A DNA stretch of 64,000 nt from Saccharopolyspora hirsuta (GCF_008630535.1 NZ_VWPH01000021.1:1-64000); one strand, 5' to 3'. Positions 33,234 through 41,981 are shown, counted from the stretch's first letter. Numbers and translations are program-made. The notes: a model not told the origin generated them from the letters alone.

Positions 33234-34157
33234 TTAGCGGGTTCGGAGTGCTTGGGCTTCGGCGACGACGAACTGTGCCGGTGCCCGCGAGGTCATCGGC
33301 GCGAGCTCACCACCGACAGGCGTGCTACCGGTCCAGCCCTGCCACCGCACTCGCCACGTGATCGACCACTCCGCCACCACGAGCCGGCCCAGCGATGGCC
33401 GCTCATAGATCACCTCACACCCATCCGGCGACGGCGCATGCAGCCCGAAGGACCGGTCGTAGACCGTGCCCGGCCCCGCACACGACACCACCGGCTGGTC
33501 TAGGCCCGGTGTCATCGACAGCTGCACGGGTTCGGCGGTGACTTCGGCCCACACCTCGCCCGCCTGCACCCTTTCCTGCTGCGGGCGCCAGTCCTCGCGG
33601 GCGGTCCAGAACCAGGTGCGCTCACCGACCACGGTCGCCGAACGCCCATCCGACAACCGCAGGTCCGGAGAGTGCCGCGGCGCCGGGAGCGGCAACCGCA
33701 ACCGCTGCACTGCCTCCCGGGCCAGCGCCGCGGGATCCGGCGGACTCGCAGCACCAGGACGCCCCGGCCCCGGCGGGGCGGATTCCGGGCGGGGGCAGTC
33801 CCCGGTATCGAGAGGACCGAAGCACCAGGTCGATGCCGGCTGGGACTGGAGCATGAACGCCGGATCCTGCACCTGCCCCGGCGCATCACACACCACCGTC
33901 GGACACAACGGCACCGGCTCCGGTGCCGAAGCAGCGCTGGGACGGGGAGTACCGCTTCCGGGCTTGGACGGCGCGGGGCGTCCTGGCTGTCCCGGCGAGG
34001 TCGCGGACAGACCGATGGAGGGCGACTCATACCAGCTGCCTACATCGCCTGGAGTGACGGAGACCTCCCCGTCCTGTGCCTGCGCTGCCGGCGCGACGAG
34101 ACTCAGCACGAGGAGCAAACCGGACAAGACGCACGGGCCGCGGGCTCGGGGTCGCAT
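33234..34157 (-). CDS. Exported protein of the Tad operon
   Basis: 307 residues from the ATG at 34157. The signal peptide (VLSGLLLVLSLVAPAAQAQD) probably ends at AQA. The mature part has a Pro/Ser-rich spacer with four Cys (LCPTVVCDAPG, WCFGPLDTGDCP) and a C-terminal beta-rich domain with a Cys pair (VVSCAGPGTVYDR, GCEVIYERP). No named family recognised. It may be an envelope or pilus-associated factor. Start codon overlaps the lipoprotein stop (TGATG). Confidence 0.65.
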   Translation of the reverse strand: MRPRARGPCVLSGLLLVLSLVAPAAQAQDGEVSVTPGDVGSWYESPSIGLSATSPGQPGRPAPSKPGSGTPRPSAASAPEPVPLCPTVVCDAPGQVQDPAFMLQSQPASTWCFGPLDTGDCPRPESAPPGPGRPGAASPPDPAALAREAVQRLRLPLPAPRHSPDLRLSDGRSATVVGERTWFWTAREDWRPQQERVQAGEVWAEVTAEPVQLSMTPGLDQPVVSCAGPGTVYDRSFGLHAPSPDGCEVIYERPSLGRLVVAEWSITWRVRWQGWTGSTPVGGELAPMTSRAPAQFVVAEAQALRTR

Positions 34158-34684
34158 CAGCACTCACCTCCAGGGAATTCGATTCGGTCGACACGCCAGC
34201 GCGAGTCCGTCCCTTTCGAAAGCGTTGCGCGGACGGGGTTGCGCTGAACGCCCACGTTCTTCGGCTCACCCGAGATGGCATCGGCTTGGCCTGCCCGGCT
34301 CGTGTCCTGGCAGTCCTGGACGCTGGCCCGGTTGCCGGTGATCTCGACTGCGGTCACGTGGGCCACGACAGCGCCGTACAGCCGAACCCCGCTAGCCAGC
34401 TGATCCCGAGCACGCGTCGTGATCTGGTCGGCCATCTCCTGGCTGGCGACCTGGCGCACCTCGGCATCCCACTCCGCGCTGCGGTCAGCCGTGGTGTTCC
34501 AGGTGATCCGCCAGAAATCGCGATAAGACCGCTCGACCTCTGCCCGTTCATCGGAGGACGGCATCGGGGGCGGGTCGATGCCCGGATCCGCAGGCGCCGT
34601 TGCCAGCGGTTCGCTCGCGCACCCCGCTAGCGCCACGGCGGTCAGACACAGCGATGCGGGAAGAGCAGCCGAAAACGGGGTCAT
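34157..34684 (-). CDS. Lipoprotein of the Tad operon
   Basis: 175 residues from the ATG at 34684, with AAAGGAA upstream. The lipobox VALAGC ends the signal peptide at Cys 22. The mature domain (RSYRDFWRITWNTTADRSAE, TAVEITGNRASVQDCQDTS, DSRWRVDRIEFPGG) resembles the small NTF2-like domain of actinobacterial lipoproteins. It is probably anchored at the outer face of the membrane beside the pilus. Confidence 0.75.
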   Translation of the reverse strand: MTPFSAALPASLCLTAVALAGCASEPLATAPADPGIDPPPMPSSDERAEVERSYRDFWRITWNTTADRSAEWDAEVRQVASQEMADQITTRARDQLASGVRLYGAVVAHVTAVEITGNRASVQDCQDTSRAGQADAISGEPKNVGVQRNPVRATLSKGTDSRWRVDRIEFPGGEC

Positions 34685-34694
34685 GGGGTTCCTT

Positions 34695-35351
34695 TCACGA
34701 GGTGTGGGTGAGGATGCTGATCCATCCGCCGAGGATGAGGCTCGGGCCTGCGGCGAGGCGACTGCTGTGGTCACGGGTGCGGACCCAGACCTGGGCAGCT
34801 ACGACGCCGAGCAATAGCGTCGAGGCGATGACGCCCAGTAGGACGGCTGGCCAACCGACCTGGCCCCAATACAGTGCGAGGACTGTGGCGGTGGTGAGGT
34901 CGCCGAAGCCCATCCACCCGGGAACCGCCAGGAAGAGCACGAGCCCGCCTGCGAACACGGCCAGTGCGGCAAGCAGCGAACGGACGAGACCTGTGCTGGC
35001 GGGTTCGGTTATGGCCCGGGACACGAAGACCGTGAGGCCGCCGGCGGCCATCGCGAGGACCCAGGTGTGTGGGAGGCGGTGGTAGGACACGTCGATCAGT
35101 GCCAGTCCGAGGCCGGTAACGGCCAGCCACCACCACGCTGGCAGCACGGGATCCTCGGCGAACCGATAGGCGATCAGCACCGACAGCACGCTGGTGAGCA
35201 CGGCCAGGCCGATCACCGAGATAGGCGGCAACGAGGTCCAGGGGCGCAGCAGCCAGGCCAGCACCAGTCCCGCCACGACACCGAGGACACCGGCAAGGAT
35301 CGGGTGACCGTGGTCGATCAGCATGCACATCACCTCTCGTAGCGCAGACAT
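34695..35351 (-). CDS. Type IV prepilin peptidase (A24 family)
   Basis: 218 residues, multi-span membrane protein. The two catalytic aspartates are seen as LALIDVSYHRLPH (Asp 87) and GFGD (Asp 151). It would process the Flp-type pilin and pseudopilins encoded downstream. I chose the ATG at 35351 because it overlaps the whiB stop (TGATG); an ATG at 35330 after GAGAGG is also possible. Confidence 0.85.
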   Translation of the reverse strand: MSALREVMCMLIDHGHPILAGVLGVVAGLVLAWLLRPWTSLPPISVIGLAVLTSVLSVLIAYRFAEDPVLPAWWWLAVTGLGLALIDVSYHRLPHTWVLAMAAGGLTVFVSRAITEPASTGLVRSLLAALAVFAGGLVLFLAVPGWMGFGDLTTATVLALYWGQVGWPAVLLGVIASTLLLGVVAAQVWVRTRDHSSRLAAGPSLILGGWISILTHTS

Positions 35352-35848
35352 CACGCCGCGCGGGGCCGATCCGTCAGGACCACACGATCGAAGGACGAGG
35401 ACCGGTCGGTGGTATGGCGCCGTTGGGTGGGGATGCTGCGGTCGGTGATCCAGCGCAGCCAGGCCATGAGCTCATCGAGGATGGCCGCGGGCTCGACCCC
35501 TTGGCGTCGAGCCCGCTTGAGCGCTCGCCGGCGGTCCCGTGCGGAGGTGCCTCCCCAGACGCCCCAGCAGAACCCGGCCTCGGCTTCGCTCAGCAGCGCC
35601 ACCTCCAAGCACTCGGCGCGAACGCTGCAGCCGCCGCACAATGCCCTGGCATCGCCGCGCTGCACCAGCTCGGAGTCTCTGCCTGTGGACGCGGCCCGGA
35701 AATACACATCCGGATCAGATACCTCCGTGCACTGCCCGCGCCGGTAGATCTCGGCCATCAGCACGGTTCTCGAGTGGTCGCGACGGTCATCATGAGGCGG
35801 CGATTTACGCGGCGCCGGAATGTGCGGGGCGAATTCGTAACGAATCAT
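35351..35848 (-). CDS. WhiB-family iron-sulfur regulator
   Basis: 165 residues. Four cluster-binding Cys (C40, C71, C74, C80, in RGQC and CGGCSVRAEC) and the turn GVWGG followed by an Arg-rich helix are diagnostic. WhiB proteins bind a [4Fe-4S] cluster and sigma factors. It is the first gene of the Tad operon, translationally coupled to the prepilin peptidase, and so probably controls pilus expression. Confidence 0.88.
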   Translation of the reverse strand: MIRYEFAPHIPAPRKSPPHDDRRDHSRTVLMAEIYRRGQCTEVSDPDVYFRAASTGRDSELVQRGDARALCGGCSVRAECLEVALLSEAEAGFCWGVWGGTSARDRRRALKRARRQGVEPAAILDELMAWLRWITDRSIPTQRRHTTDRSSSFDRVVLTDRPRAA

Positions 35849-36262
35849 GATCTCCTCCTCGCAGGCGAGACAGAAGAAGCGGCGAGGAACAGGAGGCTGA
35901 CACAGAAGCGGTGTCGTTGTCAGATTTTAGGGACCCGAGAAGTGTCGTTGCGCCCATCCAGGTGACAACGACCGCCGGTTCCGCCCAAGCCCCGCTTGCT
36001 ATCAAGGCTGCCACCTGCGCCGATGAGGCACTTCTCCGTGCAGATGGCAGTCTTGGCGGACCGGGCTTCGTGGGTGGTGTTCACCCGTCGCGGTGTATCT
36101 GGCCGGAGATTTCGGCCAAAATCTGACAGCGCCAATCAGCGTCTGCCACGGTGAGAACATTCACCGCGACAAGCTCTCCCGTAAAGCTCGGGACGCCCGC
36201 CGCATTCCTTTTCTTATTTCCCCTCTTTTTGTTTCGCGCTGTGCGTGGAACGGAGTGATCGT
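35849..36262. promoter_or_regulatory. Divergent intergenic region with a long-range inverted repeat
   Basis: 414 bases between the WhiB-led operon and the plus-strand genes. TGTCAGATTTT at 35917-35927 is repeated inverted at 36118-36128. The arrangement, one copy facing each way, suggests paired operators or promoter elements. Two 71-codon frames on opposite strands begin in the repeats, but I do not regard them as genes. Confidence 0.4.
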
Positions 36263-36484
36263 ATGAACACCACCCAAACACAGCCGCTGTGGGTGCTGCG
36301 GTGGCTGGACGGCGAAGAATGGGGCCACCTCGCGGTGGTCGCCGCACCCGGGAACCGGCCGGAGTTCGTGGAGTTCGTCCACCGCGACCCCGCTTTCTTC
36401 ACCACCCTCACCCCGACCAGCCCCCGAAGCCCCGATGGGTTCCGCGAAGCCTGGTTCACCACACCGGCGTTGGTGGGGGCGTGA
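36263..36484 (+). CDS. Small hypothetical protein upstream of the ketosynthase-like gene
   Basis: 73 residues from the ATG at 36263 (MNTTQTQPLWVLRWLDGEEW), with GGAG upstream. A soluble, Trp/Phe-rich small protein with no Cys. Only 7 bases separate it from the next gene, so they are probably co-transcribed. No family recognised. Confidence 0.6.
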   Translation: MNTTQTQPLWVLRWLDGEEWGHLAVVAAPGNRPEFVEFVHRDPAFFTTLTPTSPRSPDGFREAWFTTPALVGA

Positions 36485-36491
36485 TTCAGCG

Positions 36492-37499
36492 ATGCGGCAC
36501 CACGGGATCACCCTCCATGGGATCGGCGCGGTCACCGGCGACCTGGTCACCGCGGTCGACGCCATCCGCGACGGGCGCTACAGCCTCGAGCAAGCCCGCC
36601 GCAACCGCCAGGACTCGGTCGCGGTCGCCACCGGTCGCACCGGACCCGAACTCGCAGCCCAAGCCGCCCGGCAGGCGATGCACGGCTCTGAGCGCGACGT
36701 GGACCTGCACCTGCACGCCACCATCCACGATCCCGGACTGGACTTCTGGTCCCCGGCCAGCTTCGTGGCCCACCAGGCAGGCATTACCCCGATGATGACT
36801 CTGTCGATCAACGCCATGTCCAACAGCATGGTCGCCGGGCTCCAACTCGCCGCCGGTGTCCTCCAGGGCCACGCCGGGCACTCCGCTCTGCTCACCGCCG
36901 GAGACGTCTTCCAACCCCCGCTGTTCGACCGCTGGCAAACCGACGCCGGCATCGTCTACGGCGACGCCGGAACCGCGTTCCTCCTGCACCGCGACGACAC
37001 CACCCCTGCCATCGCGGACGTGCTCTCCACCGCCTCCGAATCCCACCCCAGCCTCGAAGCACTCCACCGCGGCACCACCGACTGGCACAGCGGTCACACC
37101 CACCGGCCCCCGATCCGACTCCGCACCCGCAAAGCCCAATACCTCGCCACCCACGGCGGCCCCACCGCAATCGACAGCACCAACACCACCGCCGTCAGCA
37201 ACGTCCTCAAAACCGCCCTCTACGAAGCCGACCTCGAACTCGACGACCTCGCCCGGATCCTGTGCCCCCACTACGGCGAAGCGCTGACCCACCGGCACTG
37301 CCTCGCGCCACTCGGCATCCCCGAAGAACGCACCACAGCGTTCCTCGGCCGCTGGCTCGGACACATGGGCGCCTCCGACCAGATCGCCGACCTGCACTAC
37401 CTCCTCACTCGAGGGCTCCTTCAGCCCGGAGAGCACATCGCGCTGCTCGGCATCGGCGTCGGCATGACCTGGACAGCCGCCATCCTGCACATCCGCTAG
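36492..37499 (+). CDS. Ketoacyl-ACP synthase III-like protein with Ser for the active-site Cys
   Basis: 335 residues of the thiolase fold. Recognisable FabH-like segments: ALLTAGDVF, GDAGTAFLLHRDD (157-169), and the C-terminal GHMGASDQIADLHYLLTR and LLGIGVGMTWTAAILH. Where FabH has AACxG, this protein has NAMSNS, placing Ser 110 at the nucleophile position; the His region reads RILCPHYGEA, and the Asn of GNTS is replaced by His. Ser variants such as DpsC of doxorubicin biosynthesis are known acyltransferase-type enzymes. No acyl carrier protein or biosynthetic cluster is adjacent, so its substrate on a conjugative element is unclear. Confidence 0.7.
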   Translation: MRHHGITLHGIGAVTGDLVTAVDAIRDGRYSLEQARRNRQDSVAVATGRTGPELAAQAARQAMHGSERDVDLHLHATIHDPGLDFWSPASFVAHQAGITPMMTLSINAMSNSMVAGLQLAAGVLQGHAGHSALLTAGDVFQPPLFDRWQTDAGIVYGDAGTAFLLHRDDTTPAIADVLSTASESHPSLEALHRGTTDWHSGHTHRPPIRLRTRKAQYLATHGGPTAIDSTNTTAVSNVLKTALYEADLELDDLARILCPHYGEALTHRHCLAPLGIPEERTTAFLGRWLGHMGASDQIADLHYLLTRGLLQPGEHIALLGIGVGMTWTAAILHIR

Positions 37500-37591
37500 A
37501 TCCCGGTCCGAAACCCCCGCGAATTCCCGCTGCAGGAGACGTGTGCCCAAAACCACGACACAGCGAAAACCCAGTTACAGGAGGAAGGACA

Positions 37592-37774
37592 ATGAAAATC
37601 ACATGTCGAGATCTTGTCGCCGCCTGTCTCGCGGCCATCGCCGCGGCAACACCTGGTGCGGCCAGCGCCCAGCCGCCCCCACCGCCGCCCCCGGACTGCA
37701 TCGCCGGCAACTGCGGCCTGTCCAGCTTCGGCGAACCACCCGCACCACCACCCCTCCACCCCGAAAGCCGCTAG
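37592..37774 (+). CDS. Small secreted Pro-rich protein
   Basis: 60 residues with GAGGAAGGA before the ATG. A signal peptide (LVAACLAAIAAATPGAASAQ) is followed by a run of seven Pro and the loop DCIAGNC, which can form a disulfide. A short exported peptide of unknown role. Confidence 0.6.
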   Translation: MKITCRDLVAACLAAIAAATPGAASAQPPPPPPPDCIAGNCGLSSFGEPPAPPPLHPESR

Positions 37775-37807
37775 CCCCGAACCCGCCCAAGTTCCCCCTC
37801 TCACCGG

Positions 37808-37841
37808 CCGGGGCCGCTCACCGCTCCTGGAGCGGCCCCGG
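37808..37841 (+). terminator. Hairpin, 12-bp stem
   Basis: CCGGGGCCGCTC (37808-37819) pairs exactly with 37830-37841. It lies 33 bases after the stop of the small secreted protein. Confidence 0.65.
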
Positions 37842-37881
37842 TCACCCCGAACAACACCCACCCTCGACATAGGAGGTCGTC

Positions 37882-38208
37882 GTGAAGCACGCCATCCGAA
37901 CCGCCATCCTCACCACAGCAACCCTCGCCGCCACCGCACTCGGCGGCCTCAACCCCGCCCACGCCGAAGGCGCCTGCCCACCCGGATCCTGGCTCGAGAT
38001 CGACAACGGCGCCCGCATCCACCGCAGCAGCGACCTGAACTCACCCGTCGACGGTCTCTACTACCGCACGCACGGCTTCGAACTCCACCAAGTCCTCGGC
38101 ACCCCCGGCACCCAACCCGAGTGGGTCAACATCACCGACCTGACCACCAAAGTCACCGGCTGGGTCCACGGCAGCGCCGCCCCCTGCCTCGCACAGACCT
38201 CGCCGTGA
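37882..38208 (+). CDS. Secreted SH3-like domain protein
   Basis: 108 residues from a GTG with AGGAGG upstream. Signal peptide (ILTTATLAATALGGLNPAHA), then a small beta domain (GARIHRSSDLNSPVDGLYYR, WVNITDLTTKVTGWVHGSA) like bacterial SH3 domains, which bind cell-wall or protein ligands. Two Cys flank the domain and may pair. It is the last plus-strand gene of the element-like part. Confidence 0.65.
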   Translation: MKHAIRTAILTTATLAATALGGLNPAHAEGACPPGSWLEIDNGARIHRSSDLNSPVDGLYYRTHGFELHQVLGTPGTQPEWVNITDLTTKVTGWVHGSAAPCLAQTSP

Positions 38209-38223
38209 CCGAGCATCGGTAGA

Positions 38224-38254
38224 GACAGGGCCCCGGTATCGGCCGGGCCCTGTC
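38224..38254 (+). terminator. Hairpin terminator
   Basis: GACAGGGCCCCGG pairs with CCGGGCCCTGTC with one bulged C. It follows the SH3-like gene by 15 bases and faces the convergent amidohydrolase gene. Confidence 0.65.
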
Positions 38255-38319
38255 ATCGGAATGGCTTGTAGCTGGGAAGACGTCAAAGATGCCGTTCTTA
38301 CACTGGAATCATTGCTGGG

Positions 38320-39540
38320 CTACGCGTCGAAACTCTTCGATGCGGTGCCCGAGCCCGCCATGTACTCGCCTTTGACCAGAACTAGTTCGATCTGCGACAG
38401 GGAACTCAGATTCAGGAGCGGGTCCCCCTCGACTACCACGATGTCGGCGCTGTAACCCGGCAGAAGTTGGCCGACGCTGTCGCCCACCCCCAGCGCCTCG
38501 GCACTCGTGACGGTTGCCATCTCGATGATCCGTCCGTTGGAAAACCCAACGTGGGCATACAGTTCGAGGGCATTGACGTAGTCATCAAACCTCGTGTCTC
38601 GCAAGCCTGCGTCGGTCCCAGGTATGAGCCGGATGCCGAGCTCATCCATCCAGAGGAACCTCTCGACGATCTTCTCGGCACGTTCTGGACCGAGGCGATC
38701 CATGAATCCCCGCCAGTCCGGGGGCCAGGCGATGCAGGCGTAGATGCCTTGGCTGGCCATGCGCTTGGCCACGTCGTCACGTTGGTCGTAACCACCGCCA
38801 CCGTTCTGGAGCCACGTGCAGTGCTCGATGGTCGAGACGCCGGCATCGACTGCAGCAGCGATCGCATCGGAACCGTGGGCGTGCGCCGCGACCGGTAGCC
38901 CCACGTTGGCAGCTTCCTCGGCGATGATCCGCAGCTCATCCGCGGAGAACTGAGTTGCCCACATCGGAGGAGAGTCCGGGGTGATGTGGCCTCCACTAGC
39001 CATGACCTTGATGACGTCAGCTCCGCGCTCGGCCATGTCGTGGATGTGCTGGCGGATCTCGCGTTCGCCGGAGACTTCACCGCCGAAGAAGTGGCAGTGG
39101 CCACGTGGAATGGTCAGTGGGGAGCCGGCTGCCAGGATCCGAGGGCCTCTCAAGTCGCCGCGGGCAATGGCATCCCGTAGGCGGAACGCAAGGCCACGGC
39201 GGTCTCCGAGGTCCCTGAGAGTAGTTATCCCGCTGCGAGCGGCTTGTTGCGCGCGGCCAGTCATTCCGAGCAGAAGATCGTCGTCATCGGTAGCGAGGTA
39301 GTTCTCCAAGGGATCAGAGCCAGCGTCGAGCGCAAGGTGCACGTGGCAGTTGATCAAGCCCGGCAGGATGGTGTGGTTCGGAAAGTGGCTTCGCCGGACC
39401 CGCTCGCCTGCGTGCGCCTCGACATCGATACGAGGACCTACAGCGACGATCGTGTCCTCCTCGAGTAGGAGAGCTCCATCCTCGATCTGCTGGCCTGCCG
39501 GACCTGGCAAGAGTTGGGCTGCTGTGATCAGCTGTCGCAT
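38320..39540 (-). CDS. Amidohydrolase-family metal-dependent hydrolase
   Basis: 406 residues from the ATG at 39540 (MRQLITAAQ). Metal ligands: HVH (66-68, in GLINCHVHLALD), AAHAHGSD, STIEHCTW and the catalytic Asp in PGTDAG. LADIVVVEGDPL-type ending (YSADIVVVEGDPLLNLSSLS) is typical of the imidazolonepropionase/prolidase-like group that hydrolyses cyclic amides or dipeptides. Exact substrate unknown. It lies 16 bases after the MAB_1171c-like gene in an operon with the HELGH peptidase. Confidence 0.85.
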   Translation of the reverse strand: MRQLITAAQLLPGPAGQQIEDGALLLEEDTIVAVGPRIDVEAHAGERVRRSHFPNHTILPGLINCHVHLALDAGSDPLENYLATDDDDLLLGMTGRAQQAARSGITTLRDLGDRRGLAFRLRDAIARGDLRGPRILAAGSPLTIPRGHCHFFGGEVSGEREIRQHIHDMAERGADVIKVMASGGHITPDSPPMWATQFSADELRIIAEEAANVGLPVAAHAHGSDAIAAAVDAGVSTIEHCTWLQNGGGGYDQRDDVAKRMASQGIYACIAWPPDWRGFMDRLGPERAEKIVERFLWMDELGIRLIPGTDAGLRDTRFDDYVNALELYAHVGFSNGRIIEMATVTSAEALGVGDSVGQLLPGYSADIVVVEGDPLLNLSSLSQIELVLVKGEYMAGSGTASKSFDA

Positions 39541-39556
39541 ACTGCCGTCTTCCTGA

Positions 39557-40687
39557 TCAATGCGGACGAGGCGCGGATGGTCTGCTGGGAAGTGCCTGAG
39601 CGAGGGCGACGAGCTCTTCGATGTCGGCATGGAGGTCGGGTCGGTCGGGCGCAGCGATGAGCACCGCCGATCGTCCGCTGGGGCGTACACCCTCGTGCTG
39701 GCGCCGCAACGCCTCTTCCAGGACGGCGGTTTGCTGGTGAGCGGGGCGCTCGGCGTCGTAGCCGGCATCTATCAGCTGCGGACCGAGCTGGACCAAACCG
39801 TCGCGGATCTCGATCAGCCTCCGCCAGAAGCGCCGATGCATACGCAAGGGGGAAAGCCGATCGAACCACAGGCTCGTGGGATTGCGCTCGAGTGCGTCGT
39901 CCGGGAACACGTCGTGCAGACGCGCCCACAACGGATACAGCTGGTGGTAGACGCGTCGGTGACGGGCCCAAACTCGGAACTCCGAGATCCGAGCCGTCAA
40001 CCCTGCCCAGCAGACGCCAACGACGAAGATCAGCAACGCGACAGGAACCAAGCTGTCGACAGCGTGCGCGAAGGATGGAGGAACGCTGCCGCCGGTCCAC
40101 CGGATGATGACGATGCTCGCGCGGACCGTGGTGGTCGTTGCTTCGCCGATCAGGCCGATAGCTGCGAGCTGCAGACCGACTCTCGTGCGACGTCCGGACT
40201 CAGTGGCGTAGCGCCACGCCCAGATTGCCGCTGAAGCGGTCGCGTAGGCGATGTAGGCCATACCCACGAGGTAGAAGGCAGCCACGCTCGGCGCGGGGAA
40301 GACCACCGGCAGCGCACCGCTCGTCGGGAACGCGCTGTCGGAATCTGGAGTGAGGAGGACAGCCAAGGCCATGCTGGCAGAAGCGCCAAGCATCAGCGCT
40401 GCCTCCCGCCACGCTCGCACAACGCTTCCTGCAGCAGCGAAGAGGAAGAAGAGAAGCAGGAAGAACCACGAAGCGTTCAGGGCAATGTTCATCACCAGCT
40501 TGCCCACGCTCGGAGGCAGGGCGCCTCCGGTGAGGTCGCGAAGCGCAGCGATGGTCGACGGTGCGGCGAACAGACGGCAGAACAGGCAGGCAACCACGGC
40601 ACGCAGCGCAAGATCTCGCGGTGAGCGGGCAAGTCGGTAGCTGAACCACGCCAGCGCGACGATGATCGCCAGTTTCGTCAGGCTCAC
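39557..40687 (-). CDS. MAB_1171c-like multi-span membrane protein
   Basis: 376 residues from a GTG that overlaps the previous stop (GTGA). Seven or so helices in the first 230 residues (for example LNASWFFLLLFFLFAAAGSV, SVAAFYLVGMAYIAYATASA) and a soluble C-terminus (HRRVYHQLYPLWARLHDVFP) match the MAB_1171c/DUF6545 group. Members sit beside XRE regulators and ImmA/IrrE-like peptidases in actinobacteria. The group is called a putative transporter, but this role is not established. Confidence 0.7.
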   Translation of the reverse strand: MSLTKLAIIVALAWFSYRLARSPRDLALRAVVACLFCRLFAAPSTIAALRDLTGGALPPSVGKLVMNIALNASWFFLLLFFLFAAAGSVVRAWREAALMLGASASMALAVLLTPDSDSAFPTSGALPVVFPAPSVAAFYLVGMAYIAYATASAAIWAWRYATESGRRTRVGLQLAAIGLIGEATTTTVRASIVIIRWTGGSVPPSFAHAVDSLVPVALLIFVVGVCWAGLTARISEFRVWARHRRVYHQLYPLWARLHDVFPDDALERNPTSLWFDRLSPLRMHRRFWRRLIEIRDGLVQLGPQLIDAGYDAERPAHQQTAVLEEALRRQHEGVRPSGRSAVLIAAPDRPDLHADIEELVALAQALPSRPSAPRPH

Positions 40688-41271
40688 AGCCAGTCCTGTT
40701 GCTCGCCGAGTGCTTGTTGCGCGCGCCGTGCCCGAGACGTTCGAGGCGGAAGAACGATCTGCTCGAGCACCGCTGCACGTTCCAGCAGCAAGGTCGCTAC
40801 CGTTTCGGCTTCGCGTTCTTGCTCGGTGTCGTAGTGGGTCCGACGCAGAGCACGGCGGACCTGATCAGGTGGAATATCCGGGAAAGACTCGTACCAACCG
40901 TCCTCGTCGCCATCGTCGGAGGAATGACCGCTGATGATGTGCCCGAGCTCGTGAGCGATGATGTGCTGTTGGTGGGCGTTCGTGGTCTGCTGCTGGTAGA
41001 GGATGAAGTCGACGACCGGAGTGGCGATCCACAGGCCGAATGGCCCGGGGACGTCCAGCGGGTAGGGCAACAGCTTGAGGGTTTTCCCGCGGCGCGCACC
41101 AAGGTGTCTGCAAACCTCGGCCATGTCGGTCGGTCCCACGATGCCGAGCTCGTCGAGTTCGTCTCGGATCGTTCGCCGAAGACGAGGCTCGTTCACGCCT
41201 TGGTCGTTACCTAGACCGAGCAGCTGACGCAGGGATGTACGCGCTGTTGTCCTCACTCGGGGGCGTTCCAC
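40684..41271 (-). CDS. HELGH zinc peptidase-like protein (ImmA/IrrE type)
   Basis: Up to 195 residues. The zinc motif is HIIAHELGHIISGH (HELGH at 107-111), with a downstream REAETVATLLLERA that supplies the third ligand. ImmA/IrrE-type peptidases cleave XRE-family repressors in response to stress, and an XRE gene lies just upstream on the same strand. The start is uncertain: GTG at 41271, or the GTG at 41196 beginning VNEPRLRRTIRDELDELG. It is coupled to the MAB_1171c-like gene. Confidence 0.75.
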   Translation of the reverse strand: MERPRVRTTARTSLRQLLGLGNDQGVNEPRLRRTIRDELDELGIVGPTDMAEVCRHLGARRGKTLKLLPYPLDVPGPFGLWIATPVVDFILYQQQTTNAHQQHIIAHELGHIISGHSSDDGDEDGWYESFPDIPPDQVRRALRRTHYDTEQEREAETVATLLLERAAVLEQIVLPPRTSRARRAQQALGEQQDWL

Positions 41272-41474
41272 AGCGCATCACCTCAAATCGCCGCCGGGTT
41301 TCGCTCTCCACCGTGCGTACACGGCGGAAGGTTCGGCTCCGCCGGCAAGTAGCGAAACTGCCGGGCTCCTGCCTTACCTACGGCCCGAAGCCCCTGCAGA
41401 GACGCCAGCTTGCGCGGCGTGGAGATCCAGTCTCTCTACGTGGTGCTGGTTCTGACAGCGACAAGACAGCCTTG

Positions 41475-41870
41475 TCACCGAGAAGGATGATCCCTGCTTG
41501 CTTGGAACTCGATGTACTCGATCACGTGCGCCAACTGTTCAGGCGACAACTTCTCGGCGCCCCGCGCGAGAGCACGCAGCTTGCCTTCACCGAACTTCGC
41601 CAGCAAGGAGTATTGCCGGGCTAGCTCGCGCCCACGCTCGCTGTCCGCGAAATAATCCAGCTCCACGCCGAAGAACTCCGCCAGGGCCTTGACCACCGCA
41701 TGGCTGGGCTCGCGTTCACCCTTGATCAGGCTGTACACGTGCGTCTTCGACAACCCGACGGCCTCAGCGACTTCGCGCTTCGAGTACTGCGAGCCATCCT
41801 CGCGCCGGACGGCGTCGAACAACAGCTCGAGCTGCTCCCCGAACGTCTTGTCCGACTTTGCCTCCGGCAT
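41475..41870 (-). CDS. XRE-family repressor
   Basis: 131 residues from the ATG at 41870 (MPEAKSDKTFGEQLELLF), with GGAGGTG upstream. The helix-turn-helix is YSKREVAEAVGLSKTHVYSL with the following IKGEREPSHAVVKALAEFFG. The C-terminal part is helical. A palindrome lies 30 bases upstream of the start. It is probably an autorepressor and the natural target of the HELGH peptidase encoded about 200 bases downstream. Confidence 0.85.
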   Translation of the reverse strand: MPEAKSDKTFGEQLELLFDAVRREDGSQYSKREVAEAVGLSKTHVYSLIKGEREPSHAVVKALAEFFGVELDYFADSERGRELARQYSLLAKFGEGKLRALARGAEKLSPEQLAHVIEYIEFQASRDHPSR

Positions 41871-41899
41871 CGGACACCTCCTTCCCAGAACCACAAGGA

Positions 41900-41917
41900 T
41901 GTCCCCTTTAGGGGACA
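41900..41917. promoter_or_regulatory. Operator TGTCCCCTTTAGGGGACA
   Basis: A perfect 8-bp inverted repeat around TT, 30 bases upstream of the XRE start and in the region shared with the plus-strand whiB gene. A 14-of-18 match lies at 41982-41999. Probably bound by the XRE protein. Confidence 0.6.
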
Positions 41918-41981
41918 AGCGCAAGGTGTTGGTCCCTTCGAGTTGCCCCTCCGGTCACGTCAGCGTACTTTCGACCATCCA

